Assembly (NCBI RefSeq): GCF_009766005.1
Contig: NZ_LMUK01000041.1
Span: 1 to 64,000 of the forward strand
Length of the DNA stretch: 64,000 nucleotides
Direction of reading: 5' to 3'
From: Bradyrhizobium sp. S69
GTDB taxonomy: Bacteria; Pseudomonadota; Alphaproteobacteria; Rhizobiales; Xanthobacteraceae
Both the position numbers and the translations under genes were made by a program. Below the pieces are notes generated by a model. That model was not told where the DNA came from. It saw only the letters and a program-made list of their open reading frames with translations, and did no database searches. Below are positions 17,817 through 27,465 of this stretch, piece after piece (the first letter of the stretch is position 1; each line of letters starts with the position of its first letter).

Positions 17817-18760
17817 TGGCGGAAGCGAACAAGCACGCAACTGGAGAGATCACAGCAATCCGACGTGCCGACGGCGAAAGCCGAACGCTCGCCGCATCGC
17901 TGCCGCGTCTCGTGCTTGAAGCCCGCCGCATCGCCGCCAATGTGATCCACGGTCTGCACGGACGCCGGCGCGCCGGCGCCGGCGAAAGTTTCTGGCAATA
18001 CCGCCGTTTCAATTCCGGCGAGCCGTCGCAGAACGTCGACTGGCGCCGCTCGGCGCGCGACGATCATCTCTACGTCCGCGAACATGAATGGGAGTCCGCC
18101 CATACCGTGTGGCTGTGGCCGGACCGTTCGCCCTCGATGGCCTTTGCGTCCAAACAAGCTCGCGACAGCAAGTTGGAGCGCGGCTTGATCGTGACATTCG
18201 CGCTCGCCGAGTTGTTGGTCGCGGGCGGCGAGCGCGTCGGCGTTCCCGGCCTGATGAACCCCACCGCCAGCCGCAGCGTGATCGACAAGATGGCGCAGGC
18301 GATGCTGCATGACGATTCCAGCCGGTTGAGCCTGCCGCCGTCGTTCGTGCCGTCGGCACTGGCCGAAATCGTGGTGCTGTCGGATTTCTGGTCACCCATA
18401 TCGGAGATCAAGACGACGCTCGCCGGCCTGTCGGCCTCCGGCGCCCACGGCACGCTGGTGCAGATCGTCGATCCGGCCGAAGAGAGTTTTCCGTATTCCG
18501 GCCGCGTCGAATTCGTCGAGCCGGAAGGTGGCGGCATCATCACCGCCGGCCGCGCCGAGCGCTGGGCAAGCGATTACGTGGCGCGCGTGGCGCTGCACCG
18601 CGACCAGATTCGCGCCGAGACCAACCGGTTGGACTGGCTGTTCTCCACCCACACCACCGATCGCTCGGCCGCCGAGCTGTTGTTGTTCCTGCATAGCGGC
18701 ATGATGGTGAGCAAGGCCAGCGCAGGCAATGCGACGGTCAAAGCGGGACGAAGCGCATGA
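17816..18760 (+). CDS. DUF58 domain protein
   Basis: A 314-residue protein of the DUF58 family, normally encoded next to moxR and related to von Willebrand A folds. The family core is visible as YRRFNSGEPSQNVDWRRSAR followed by LYVREHEWE. The ATG overlaps the moxR TGA (TGATG), showing coupling. No signal peptide; probably a cytoplasmic partner of the MoxR ATPase. A TTG one codon earlier is also possible. Confidence 0.9.
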   Translation: MAEANKHATGEITAIRRADGESRTLAASLPRLVLEARRIAANVIHGLHGRRRAGAGESFWQYRRFNSGEPSQNVDWRRSARDDHLYVREHEWESAHTVWLWPDRSPSMAFASKQARDSKLERGLIVTFALAELLVAGGERVGVPGLMNPTASRSVIDKMAQAMLHDDSSRLSLPPSFVPSALAEIVVLSDFWSPISEIKTTLAGLSASGAHGTLVQIVDPAEESFPYSGRVEFVEPEGGGIITAGRAERWASDYVARVALHRDQIRAETNRLDWLFSTHTTDRSAAELLLFLHSGMMVSKASAGNATVKAGRSA

Positions 18761-21570
18761 TGGCCGGACTGCCTCTTTCCTTCGCGGAGCCATTGTTGCT
18801 GCTGGGCCTGTTGAGCCTGCCGGTGCTGTGGTGGCTGTTGCGGGTGATGCCGCCGCGGCCGCGGCGTATCGAGTTTCCGCCGACGCGGCTGTTGTTCGAC
18901 ATCGCGCCGAAGGAGGAAACCCCGTCGCGCACACCGTGGTGGCTGACCGCATTGCGGCTGGCGGCGGCGGCGCTGATTATCTTCGCGGCAGCGGGACCGA
19001 CCTGGAATCCGCAAGGCCAGGCAGCCGGCGGCCACGCGCCGCTGGCGATCCTGCTCGACGACGGCTGGACTGCGGCGGCGAGCTGGGACATCCGGGTCAA
19101 GGCCGCCGACGAATTGATCGCACGCGCCGACAGCGACCGCCGCGCCGTCGCGCTGATTCCGTTGTCCGAGCCGGCGCGTGACGTCACGCTGATGCCGGCC
19201 GGCACCGCGCGCGTGGCCTTGCGCCAGCTCACGCCAAAACCCTACGCGATCGAACGGATCGATACCCTGCCTGCGATCGGACGTTTTCTCAAAGCGACCG
19301 GCGACTGCGAACTGGCGTGGCTGTCGGACGGCGTCGATACCGGACGCGGGCCGGAATTCGTCGAGGCCCTGGGCAAGACCATCGGAGATCACGCGCTGAC
19401 GGTGTTCAAGGACGGCACGCCCTCGCCGCTGGCGCTGGTCGCCGCTGAAAATGCCGCGGCAAAGATGACCGTCAAGGTGCTGCGTACCGACAGCGGCATT
19501 GCCGGGGGCATCGTCCGCGCGCTCGACCTCAAGGGTTCGCCGATCGCGGAAGCCCATTTCGGCTTCGCCCCGCAGGATCGCGAGACCGAAGCCGCGTTCG
19601 ATCTGCCGGTCGAGTTGCGCAACGACATCGCACGGCTGGAAATATCCGGCGAACGCTCCGCCGGCGCGGTGCAACTGCTCGACAAGAGATGGCGGCGGCG
19701 CGCGATCGGCATCGTCAGCGGATCGACCACCGATACCGCGCAGCCGTTGCTGGCATCGACATTCTACCTGACCCGCGCGCTGGCGCCGTTCGCCGACGTG
19801 CGGCTGGGCGATCGCGGCGCGCCGCAGCAGGCGATCACGCAATTTCTCGACCAGAAGCTTCCGATGATCGTGCTGGCCGACGTCGGCTCGCTGTCGCCTG
19901 AAATCCGCGAACGCCTCAACGCCTGGATCGAACAGGGCGGCGTGCTGGTGCGTTTCGCCGGCCCACGGCTGGCGCAGGCCGAGGACGACGATCTGGTGCC
20001 GGTCAAACTGCGCAGCGGCGGACGTACGCTGGGTGGCAGCCTGACCTGGGAGAAGCCGCAGCATCTCGCCTCGTTTGCCTCCGCCGGGCCGTTCGCGGGC
20101 CTCGCGGTGCCAAAAGACATCACCGTCAACCGTCAGGTATTGGCTGAACCGGACGCGGCCCTGGTGGCGAGAACCTGGGCCTCACTGGAAGATGGCACGC
20201 CGCTGGTGACGGGCGACCACCGTGGCAAGGGCGTCGTCAGCCTGTTCCATGTCGCCGCCGATATGCGCTGGTCCGATTTGCCGATGTCCGGCACCTTCGT
20301 CGAGATGCTGCGGCGGATCGTCGATATGTCCGGTTATACCGCCAATCCGGGCGCCGGTCCGGCCGGCGAAGCGACCACCGAAACGGTGGCGCCACTGCGT
20401 ACGCTCGACGGCTTTGGCGCGTTCGGGCCGCCGCCCTCGACCGCAAAACCAATCCAAGCTGATTTCCGCGACCGTGCGGCGTCGGACCATCCGCCGGGGT
20501 TCTACGGCCCCGCCGACGGTCCGCTCGCGGTCAATACGCTGGCGGCGGCGGATCGCATCGCGCCGCTGGATATTTCCGCACTGAAGGCGCAGCACGCCAG
20601 CTACACCAATTCCGAGCCGCGCGATTTGCGAGGCATCCTGCTGTCGTCGGCGCTGGCGCTGTTCCTGGTCGATGCCATCATCGTCGCGTTCCTCGGCGCC
20701 GGCATCGCTGCATTGCTGCGGCGGCGTCCGGCATCGGCCGCTCTGGCCTTCACCGTGATCCTGACCGCGATGATGTTCGCACCGGCGACATCCCATGCCG
20801 ATGAGAAAGACGACTTTGCGATCAAGGCGGTCTCGCAGACCCGGCTCGCTTATGTCGTCACCGGCAACGCCGACGTGGATTCGATCGTCAAGGCGGGGCT
20901 GTCCGGACTGACTTTGTTTCTGGCGCAACGCACCGCGCTCGAGGCCGGTGATCCCGTCGGCATCGATCCCGCGCATGACGAACTGGCGTTCTTCCCGCTG
21001 ATCTACTGGCCGGTGGTGCCGGGCGCGGCGAAGCCGCCGCAGGACGCCATCAACAAGATCGACGCCTACATGAAACAGGGCGGCACAGTGTTGTTCGATA
21101 CCCGCGACGCCATCGACGCGCCTCCGGGCGAAGGCGGCGCGGCGCAGACGCCGGGCATGCAGACGCTGCGCGAACTGCTGTCCTCGCTCGACGTGCCCGA
21201 ACTCGAGCCGGTGCCGCGCGATCACGTGCTGACCAAGACGTTTTATCTGTTGCGGGATTTTCCCGGCCGCTTCACCAGCGGGCAGACTTGGGTCGAAGCG
21301 TTGCCGCGCGAGGAAGACGACGAGGCCGCCTCCCACCCGGCGCGTGGCGGCGACGGCGTCTCGCCGATCATCATCACCTCGAACGATCTGGCCGGCGCCT
21401 GGGCGATCCGTCCCGATGGCCAGGCCATGCTGCCGCTGTCGCCCGGTGAGCCGCGGCAGCGCGAATTCGCGTTCCGGGCCGGCGTCAACATCGTGATGTA
21501 CACATTGACCGGCAACTACAAGGCCGACCAGGTGCATGCGCCGGCGCTGATCGAACGGCTGGGACAATGA
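18757..21570 (+). CDS. BatA/DUF4159 membrane protein
   Basis: A 937-residue membrane protein. The N-terminus has a BatA-type start: two helices (about residues 8-29 and 62-80) around the PPRPRRIEFPPTRLLFDI segment. A large, probably periplasmic part follows, then two further hydrophobic helices near residues 625-690, and a C-terminal DUF4159 domain (RLAYVVTGNADVDSIVKAGLSGL onward) that resembles glutamine-amidotransferase-like folds. It overlaps the DUF58 stop by 4 nt. Role inferred only from its MoxR partners. Confidence 0.88.
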   Translation: MMAGLPLSFAEPLLLLGLLSLPVLWWLLRVMPPRPRRIEFPPTRLLFDIAPKEETPSRTPWWLTALRLAAAALIIFAAAGPTWNPQGQAAGGHAPLAILLDDGWTAAASWDIRVKAADELIARADSDRRAVALIPLSEPARDVTLMPAGTARVALRQLTPKPYAIERIDTLPAIGRFLKATGDCELAWLSDGVDTGRGPEFVEALGKTIGDHALTVFKDGTPSPLALVAAENAAAKMTVKVLRTDSGIAGGIVRALDLKGSPIAEAHFGFAPQDRETEAAFDLPVELRNDIARLEISGERSAGAVQLLDKRWRRRAIGIVSGSTTDTAQPLLASTFYLTRALAPFADVRLGDRGAPQQAITQFLDQKLPMIVLADVGSLSPEIRERLNAWIEQGGVLVRFAGPRLAQAEDDDLVPVKLRSGGRTLGGSLTWEKPQHLASFASAGPFAGLAVPKDITVNRQVLAEPDAALVARTWASLEDGTPLVTGDHRGKGVVSLFHVAADMRWSDLPMSGTFVEMLRRIVDMSGYTANPGAGPAGEATTETVAPLRTLDGFGAFGPPPSTAKPIQADFRDRAASDHPPGFYGPADGPLAVNTLAAADRIAPLDISALKAQHASYTNSEPRDLRGILLSSALALFLVDAIIVAFLGAGIAALLRRRPASAALAFTVILTAMMFAPATSHADEKDDFAIKAVSQTRLAYVVTGNADVDSIVKAGLSGLTLFLAQRTALEAGDPVGIDPAHDELAFFPLIYWPVVPGAAKPPQDAINKIDAYMKQGGTVLFDTRDAIDAPPGEGGAAQTPGMQTLRELLSSLDVPELEPVPRDHVLTKTFYLLRDFPGRFTSGQTWVEALPREEDDEAASHPARGGDGVSPIIITSNDLAGAWAIRPDGQAMLPLSPGEPRQREFAFRAGVNIVMYTLTGNYKADQVHAPALIERLGQ

Positions 21571-21592
21571 GTATCGCCGTCATAATGAGGGC

Positions 21593-21720
21593 CTGTGAAG
21601 CTATCTCGGCCGTCATCCTGAGGAGCGGCGTCTTCGCCGCGTCTCGAAGGATGGACGCGAGTCCCCGTGTTGCGTCCATCCTTCGAGACGCGCGCAAGGG
21701 CGCGCTCCTCAGGATGACGC
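21593..21720. repeat. Palindromic repeat family A, copy 3
   Basis: Same CGTCATCCTGAGG...CCTCAGGATGACG structure as at 4.3 and 5.25 kb, with the CTGTGAAGCTATCTCGG flank on its left. It separates the third and fourth genes of the MoxR cluster and ends only 20 bp before the next ATG. Confidence 0.87.
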
Positions 21721-21739
21721 CAACTTGCCAGGCAACCAA

Positions 21740-23803
21740 ATGAATTACGGCATCGCATTTACCCCGCTGGTTCCCTCGCTGGTGCTGTGGCTGGCGCTCG
21801 GCGCCATCACGGTGATCGCGGTATTGCTGTTGCTCGGGAGGTCGCGGGGTGCGGCGGTGCGCGTGGCGGCGCTGGCGCTGATCGTGCTGGCGCTGGCCAA
21901 CCCATCGTTTACCCGCGAGGACCGCGAGCCGCTGTCGTCGGTGGCCGTGGTCGTGGTCGACAAGAGCCCCAGCCAGAATTTCGGCCAGCGCACCAAGGAA
22001 ACCGCCGAGGCGCGGGAAGCCCTGGTCGATGAGCTGAAGAAGATCAAGGGATTGGAAGTACGCGTCGTCGAAGCAGGCCAGGCCGATGGCGAAACCGACG
22101 GCACCAGACTGTTCGGCGCATTGTCCTCGGCGCTGTCGGACGTGCCGGTCGACCGCGTCGCCGGCGCTTTCCTGATTACCGACGGCCGGGTGCATGATAT
22201 TCCCGCCAATGCCGCCGCACTGGGATTCCAGGCGCCGGTGCACGCGCTGATTACCGGACAAAAGAACGAGCGCGACCGCCGCATCGCGATCTCGGCCGCG
22301 CCGCGTTTCGGCATCGTCGGACAGACCCAGACCATCACCTATCGGCTCGACGACCAGGGCGTCACCGGCGACCGCGCCAAGGTCACGGTGCGCCGCGACG
22401 GCGACGTCATCAACGAGCGCACCGTGCTGAGCGGCCAGACCGTCAATGTCGATATCGACATCAAGCATGCCGGGCCGAACATCGTCGAGATCGAGGCCTC
22501 TCCGCTCGAGAACGAGCTGACCCCGGTCAACAACCGCGCGGTGGTCGCGATCGACGGCGTGCGCGACAAATTGCGCGTGCTGCTGGTCTCGGGCGAGCCG
22601 CATGCCGGCGAGCGCACCTGGCGCAACCTCTTGAAATCCGACCCCAGCGTCGATCTCGTGCACTTTACGATTTTGCGTCCGCCGGAGAAGCAGGACGGTA
22701 CGCCGATCAACGAGTTGTCGCTGATCGCGTTTCCGACCCGCGAACTGTTTCAGCAGAAGATCAACGAATTCCAGTTGATCATCTTCGACCGCTATGCCCG
22801 CCAGGGCGTGCTGCCGACCGCCTATTTCGACAACATCGCGCGCTACGTCCGCGCCGGCGGCGCGATGCTGGTCTCGGCCGGTCCGGATTACGCCTCGACC
22901 ACCAGCATCTGGCGCACCTCGCTCGACTCGGTGCTGCCGGCCGAGCCGGTCGGCGTCACCGAGAAACCGTTTTATGCGCATTTGAGCGACGCCGGCAAAC
23001 GCCATCCGGTGACGCGCGGGCTCGAGGGCTCCGCCTCCGAGCCGCCGCATTGGAGCCGTTTCTTCCGCACCGTCGACACCCGCAACGTCACCACCCCTCC
23101 GGTGATGACCGGCGCCGACGGCAAGCCGCTGCTGCTGCTGTCACGCTACGGCGAAGGCCGCGTCGCGCTGTTGTTGTCGGACCAGATCTGGCTCTGGGCC
23201 CGCGGCTATGAAGGCGGCGGACCGCATCTCGACCTGCTGCGGCGGATGTCGCATTGGCTGATGAAGCAGCCCGACCTCGACGAAGAGGCGCTGCGGCTGC
23301 AAATCCACGGCAAGGATCTCGCCGTGCAGCGCCAGACCATGGCGGACAATGTCACGCCGGTGACGGTGACCTCGCCATCGGGCGCCACGCGCGAACTGAC
23401 CTTGGCGGCCGGCGATCCCGGCATCTGGAGCGCGACCATTCCGGCCAATGAACTTGGCCTGTGGCAGGCCACCGACGGCACGCTGAAAGCCCTGATCAAT
23501 GTCGGCCCGACCAATCCGAAGGAGTTTTCGGAAGTGACGTCCACCACCGACATGCTCAAGCCGCTGGCGCAATCAACCGGCGGTGATGCGAGGCGCGTGG
23601 TGGACGGCACCAGCATCGACCTGCCGCGCATCGTCCCGGTGCGCTCATCAAGCGTGTTTCGCGGCGACGGCTGGATGGGCGTGCGGATGCGCGACGCCAG
23701 CGTCGTCAAGGGCGTCGGCGTGCTGCCGGTGTTCGCCGGGCTGATCGGCCTGTTGTTGCTGCTCGGGGCATTCGCCGCGACCTGGTTGCGCGAAGGGCGC
23801 TGA
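21740..23803 (+). CDS. Large membrane protein, GATase/VWA-like, MoxR cluster
   Basis: A 687-residue protein with two N-terminal helices (about residues 10-50), a large extracytoplasmic part and a C-terminal helix near residues 660-680. VVVVDKSPSQNFGQR near residue 70 resembles the start of a VWA-like domain. A later segment (RVLLVSGEPHAGERTWRNLL, then YVRAGGAMLVSAGPDYA) resembles glutamine-amidotransferase-like folds of this cluster. The ATG at 21740 follows a repeat copy with no clear ribosome binding site; an in-frame TTG at 21725 is an alternative. Exact role unknown. Confidence 0.82.
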   Translation: MNYGIAFTPLVPSLVLWLALGAITVIAVLLLLGRSRGAAVRVAALALIVLALANPSFTREDREPLSSVAVVVVDKSPSQNFGQRTKETAEAREALVDELKKIKGLEVRVVEAGQADGETDGTRLFGALSSALSDVPVDRVAGAFLITDGRVHDIPANAAALGFQAPVHALITGQKNERDRRIAISAAPRFGIVGQTQTITYRLDDQGVTGDRAKVTVRRDGDVINERTVLSGQTVNVDIDIKHAGPNIVEIEASPLENELTPVNNRAVVAIDGVRDKLRVLLVSGEPHAGERTWRNLLKSDPSVDLVHFTILRPPEKQDGTPINELSLIAFPTRELFQQKINEFQLIIFDRYARQGVLPTAYFDNIARYVRAGGAMLVSAGPDYASTTSIWRTSLDSVLPAEPVGVTEKPFYAHLSDAGKRHPVTRGLEGSASEPPHWSRFFRTVDTRNVTTPPVMTGADGKPLLLLSRYGEGRVALLLSDQIWLWARGYEGGGPHLDLLRRMSHWLMKQPDLDEEALRLQIHGKDLAVQRQTMADNVTPVTVTSPSGATRELTLAAGDPGIWSATIPANELGLWQATDGTLKALINVGPTNPKEFSEVTSTTDMLKPLAQSTGGDARRVVDGTSIDLPRIVPVRSSSVFRGDGWMGVRMRDASVVKGVGVLPVFAGLIGLLLLLGAFAATWLREGR

Positions 23804-23881
23804 TGGCTACGCGGCGCCCGCTCCAGGCGTTGCCAAATTACACTGACCTGACGAAATCTTCCGACACAAACCGGACTGCGG

Positions 23882-23922
23882 TTGACATCCGCCTGGCATC
23901 CCTGATGTTATAATATAACATC
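23882..23922 (+). promoter_or_regulatory. Promoter overlapped by a Zur-type operator
   Basis: TTGACA at 23882-23887 is followed by the perfect 19-bp palindrome GATGTTATAATATAACATC (23904-23922), which matches the known Zur box core TGTTATAnTATAACA. A -10 element falls inside the palindrome: TGTTAT gives an 18-bp spacer, while TATAAT would give 21 bp. Zn-bound Zur would therefore block RNA polymerase. This controls the DUF2946 and TonB receptor genes that follow. Confidence 0.82.
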
Positions 23923-23973
23923 GACGGTGGCTTGATCTTTGCCTATCGTTGCGATGTGGGGTGCGTTTTTCGA

Positions 23974-24417
23974 ATGAAATGGTTCCGGTCCAATATCAAA
24001 TATGGCTCGCGCCTCGCGCTGTTGGCGCTGGCGATCCAGTTTGGTTTGTCGTTCGGGCACTTCCACGGGTTTGCCGCGCAGGCGTCGCCCGCGATCCAAT
24101 CCAGCCTGATTCAATCAAGCCAGATTCAATCAAGCCCTGGGCCGTTCGAGGCTTCTCGCGCCAGCAGCCTTGCCGCAACGGAAATCGCAAGTCAGCCCGC
24201 GCAACGGCAGAAACCTGGCTCTGACCGCGATTCCGATAGCGATGGCTGTGCGATCTGCGCCGTCATGGCGATGGCGAATGCGGTGTTGTTTGCGACACCG
24301 CCGCTGCTGCAGCTGCCGCAGGCCGTCGAACTGTTGTACCGGGCCACCGACGCCGAGTTCGTCCATCTGAACTCGGTCCGCGTTGCGTTCCAGCCGCGCG
24401 CGCCCCCGATCTCCTGA
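23974..24417 (+). CDS. DUF2946 family protein
   Basis: A 147-residue exported or membrane protein recognised as DUF2946, a family usually next to TonB-dependent receptors. A basic N-terminus and hydrophobic helix (about residues 9-25) resemble a signal anchor, followed by the His-containing GHFHG, a short repeat IQSSLIQSSQIQSS, and the C-terminal CAICAVMAMANAVLF segment with a CxxC pair. The ATG at 23974 is preferred over an upstream start because it begins the helix. It is the first gene after the Zur box. The Cys and His residues would suit metal binding, but that is inference. Confidence 0.8.
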   Translation: MKWFRSNIKYGSRLALLALAIQFGLSFGHFHGFAAQASPAIQSSLIQSSQIQSSPGPFEASRASSLAATEIASQPAQRQKPGSDRDSDSDGCAICAVMAMANAVLFATPPLLQLPQAVELLYRATDAEFVHLNSVRVAFQPRAPPIS

Positions 24418-24530
24418 CCTCGATTGATTGATCGGCCCGAAGGATCGTCGCGTCACGCGCGATCGCATCCCGCGGGATTAATCGAAATCAGACCGTCGGC
24501 CATCGACGGCAAGGATCGGAAGTAACGTCT

Positions 24531-26873
24531 GTGTCAAAGAGAACCCTGTTAGCCACCTCAGGCGTAGCCTCGTTGCTGCTCTGCGGTCTTGCGCCTCAGG
24601 CGCGCGCCCAAACGCCGGCGCCCGCGCCGGTAACCTCGCCTGCGCCATCGCAAGCCGCCGCACCGTCACAAGCCCCGGCCGCGGCGACAGCGCCCTCCTC
24701 CGCCGACAATGGGGCTGTCGCGCTTCCGAACATCGAGGTCGACGCGCCGAAGACCGTGAAGCCGCGGCGTCCCGTGACCCGGGTGGCCACGGAGAAGCGT
24801 CGCGTGCCGCCTCCCGCCACGCCGCCACAGAGCCCGGAGAAGCTGCTCGCCGGCAAGAACGACAAATTCGACGAAGCCCGCCGCGCCATCGTGGCGCCGA
24901 CCGGCGCCGGTTCCTATGAAATGAGCCAGCAGGCTCTCGAAGCGCTGCCGCAAGGCACCAACACCTCGCTCGACCGGGCGCTGTTGCAGGCCCCGGGCGT
25001 ATCGCAGGACTCGGCCGCGAGCGGCGACCTGCACGTCCGCAACGAGCACGCCAATCTGCAATACCGCATCAACGGCATCATGTTGCCGGATGGCGTCGGC
25101 GCCTTCGGACAGATCATCGACACCGGCATCGTCGGCAGCCTGGCGCTGATCACCGGCGCGTTGCCGGCACAGTATGGCTTGCATACGGCCGCAGTACTCG
25201 ACATCCAGACCAAGGCGGACGCCTTCAGTAACACCGGCAGCGTCAGCATCTATGGCGGCAGCCACGGCACGATCACGACGTCAGCCGAATATGGCGGCAC
25301 GGTCGGACAGACCCAGTATTACGTCTCGGGGCGTTACTTCGGCAACAGCGTCGGCATCGAAAACCCGACGTCGGCCTATAACGCGATTCACGACAACACC
25401 TCGCAGGAAAAGGGCTTCCTTTATCTCTCGACGGTGATCGATCCGGCCAGCCGCCTCACCTTGATGAGCGGCGTCTCGAACGGCAGCTATGAAATTCCCA
25501 ACAATCCCGGGCAGACGCCGGCTTTCACCGCCTCCGGCGTGTCCAACTTCGATTCCTCGCAGCTCAACGAACGGCAGACCGAGTTCAACCAGTTCAACGT
25601 GCTGGCCTATCAGCATGCCGGCGACGGATACGACTATCAGCTCTCTTATTTCAACCGTTACAGCCAGTTGCACTTCACGCCAGATCCGCTCGGCGATCTC
25701 GTCTTCAACGGTGTGGCCTCGGACGTCTACCGCCAAAGTTTTGTCAATGGCATCCAGGAAGATACCTCCTATCGGCTCGGCTTCGCGCACACGCTGAAGT
25801 TCGGCTTTTCGGTCAGCGAGGAGCAGTCCGTGGTGAATAACGCATCGCTGGTGCTACCGACTGACAGCACGGGCGCTCAAACGCCTGACACGACACCAAA
25901 TTCAGTGTTCGATACGAGCAGCAAGACCGGCTACCAGTTCAGCACCTATTTATTGGATGAGTGGAAGGTCACCAATCAGCTGACCCTGAACTACGGGCTG
26001 CGATACGACCAGATCTGGCAATATGTCGATGCCAACCAGCTCAGCCCGCGCGTCAACCTGACCTGGAAGCCCTATGACGGCACCACGTTCCATGCCGGCT
26101 ATTCCCGCAACTTCACGCCGCCGGATCAGGTGCTGGCGGCACCGACCAATCTCGCGCTGGTGCAGGGCTCAACGGCGCAGCCCGGCGTGTCGCAGAACGA
26201 TCCGGTGCAGCCGGAACGCTCCAACGTCTACGACATCGGCGTCGATCAGAAGATCTATGCCATCCCCGGCCTCACCGTCGGGGTCGATGCCTACTACAAG
26301 ACCGCGACCGATCTGCTCGACGACGGCCAGTTCGGCGCCGCCTATGTGCTGTCCGCGTTCAACTATGCCTATGCCCAGAATACCGGTGTCGAGTTCAAGA
26401 CCACCTACACCAACGGCAACCTACGTCTTTATGGAAACGTGGCCTGGGCGCGACAGCGTGCGAGCGACGTGGTGTCGAACCAGTATCTGTTCAGCCCCGC
26501 CGATCTCGCCTATATCGCCAACAACTACGTCTACACTGACCACGCCCAGTTGCTGACGGCTTCGGCCGGGGCATCCTATCTGTGGAATGGAACACGATTC
26601 AGCATGGATGCGATCTACGGCAGCGGCCTGCGTGCCGACAGCGCCGATGGCATTCCGAACGGCAGCACCGTGCCGTCCTACACCCAGGTCAATGTCGGCG
26701 TGTCGCACGACTTCAATCTGGTGTCGCCGACCAAGCCGACCACGCTGCGCTTCGATGTCGTCAACCTGTTCGATACGATCTACGAGATCAGGGACGGCTC
26801 CGGCATCGGCGTGTTCGCGCCGCAATTCGGGCCGCGTCGCGGTTTCTATTTCGGCGTTTCACAGAAACTGTGA
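24531..26873 (+). CDS. TonB-dependent outer-membrane receptor, probably zinc-responsive
   Basis: A 780-residue outer-membrane receptor. A signal peptide ends near AQARAQTPAP, then a Pro/Ala-rich stretch, a TonB-box-like VALPNIEVDAP segment, the plug domain (LEALPQGTNTSLDRALLQAPGV) and a beta-barrel ending in the aromatic FGVSQKL. The start codon is GTG at 24531. It lies 113 bp after the DUF2946 gene on the same strand and so probably behind the same Zur box. That points to uptake of zinc or a zinc chelate under zinc starvation; the substrate itself cannot be read from sequence. Confidence 0.88.
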   Translation: MSKRTLLATSGVASLLLCGLAPQARAQTPAPAPVTSPAPSQAAAPSQAPAAATAPSSADNGAVALPNIEVDAPKTVKPRRPVTRVATEKRRVPPPATPPQSPEKLLAGKNDKFDEARRAIVAPTGAGSYEMSQQALEALPQGTNTSLDRALLQAPGVSQDSAASGDLHVRNEHANLQYRINGIMLPDGVGAFGQIIDTGIVGSLALITGALPAQYGLHTAAVLDIQTKADAFSNTGSVSIYGGSHGTITTSAEYGGTVGQTQYYVSGRYFGNSVGIENPTSAYNAIHDNTSQEKGFLYLSTVIDPASRLTLMSGVSNGSYEIPNNPGQTPAFTASGVSNFDSSQLNERQTEFNQFNVLAYQHAGDGYDYQLSYFNRYSQLHFTPDPLGDLVFNGVASDVYRQSFVNGIQEDTSYRLGFAHTLKFGFSVSEEQSVVNNASLVLPTDSTGAQTPDTTPNSVFDTSSKTGYQFSTYLLDEWKVTNQLTLNYGLRYDQIWQYVDANQLSPRVNLTWKPYDGTTFHAGYSRNFTPPDQVLAAPTNLALVQGSTAQPGVSQNDPVQPERSNVYDIGVDQKIYAIPGLTVGVDAYYKTATDLLDDGQFGAAYVLSAFNYAYAQNTGVEFKTTYTNGNLRLYGNVAWARQRASDVVSNQYLFSPADLAYIANNYVYTDHAQLLTASAGASYLWNGTRFSMDAIYGSGLRADSADGIPNGSTVPSYTQVNVGVSHDFNLVSPTKPTTLRFDVVNLFDTIYEIRDGSGIGVFAPQFGPRRGFYFGVSQKL

Positions 26874-26934
26874 TCGGTTGCGGAGCCTATTGCGTCCCCG
26901 GATGAAATCCGGGGGCGGGTCGTCGGATGAATTG

Positions 26935-27447
26935 CTACCGCACATAACTCCAGTCCGGGCGGATCGCACCGGACACATCGGTGAACGCGCCGTCCACCAA
27001 CTCCGCGACCAAGAGGCGGCTGTAATCGACGGGTCCCGGCATGGTCGCCCGTCCCTTCGGGACCGCCTTGAAGCCGACGCGGCTGTAATAGGGCTCGTCC
27101 CCCACCAGCAGCACCAGGCGATGACCGGCGGCTTTGGCATCGCTCAGCGCACGGTCCAGCAGCGCCCGGCCGACCCCGCGGCTGCGAAACGGCGGCTCGA
27201 CCGTCAGCGGCCCCAGCAGCAACGCCTGGGTATCGCCGACACAGATCGGCAACTGGCGTACCGAGCCCACCAGCAGCGTCCCTATCCGGGCGGTGAAGGA
27301 CAGATCAAGCAAATGATCGACGTGCTCGCGGATACGGTAGGCACTGAGCACAAAACGGCCGGGGCCGAACGTCCGCGCGTGCAGCCGCTCGATCGCCTGC
27401 GCGTCATTGGCGATTTCGGGCAGAATCGTGAGAGAGAGATCGTTCAT
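26935..27447 (-). CDS. GNAT family N-acetyltransferase
   Basis: A 170-residue GNAT acetyltransferase. The acetyl-CoA binding motif is LTVEPPFRSRGVGRALLDRAL. It resembles the YhbS-type subgroup, with LLVGDEPYYSRVGFK after the motif. It is convergent with the TonB receptor gene, with only 61 bp between their ends. The acceptor is unknown. Confidence 0.88.
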   Translation of the reverse strand: MNDLSLTILPEIANDAQAIERLHARTFGPGRFVLSAYRIREHVDHLLDLSFTARIGTLLVGSVRQLPICVGDTQALLLGPLTVEPPFRSRGVGRALLDRALSDAKAAGHRLVLLVGDEPYYSRVGFKAVPKGRATMPGPVDYSRLLVAELVDGAFTDVSGAIRPDWSYVR

Positions 27448-27465
27448 GGGAAACGCGAGATAGCA

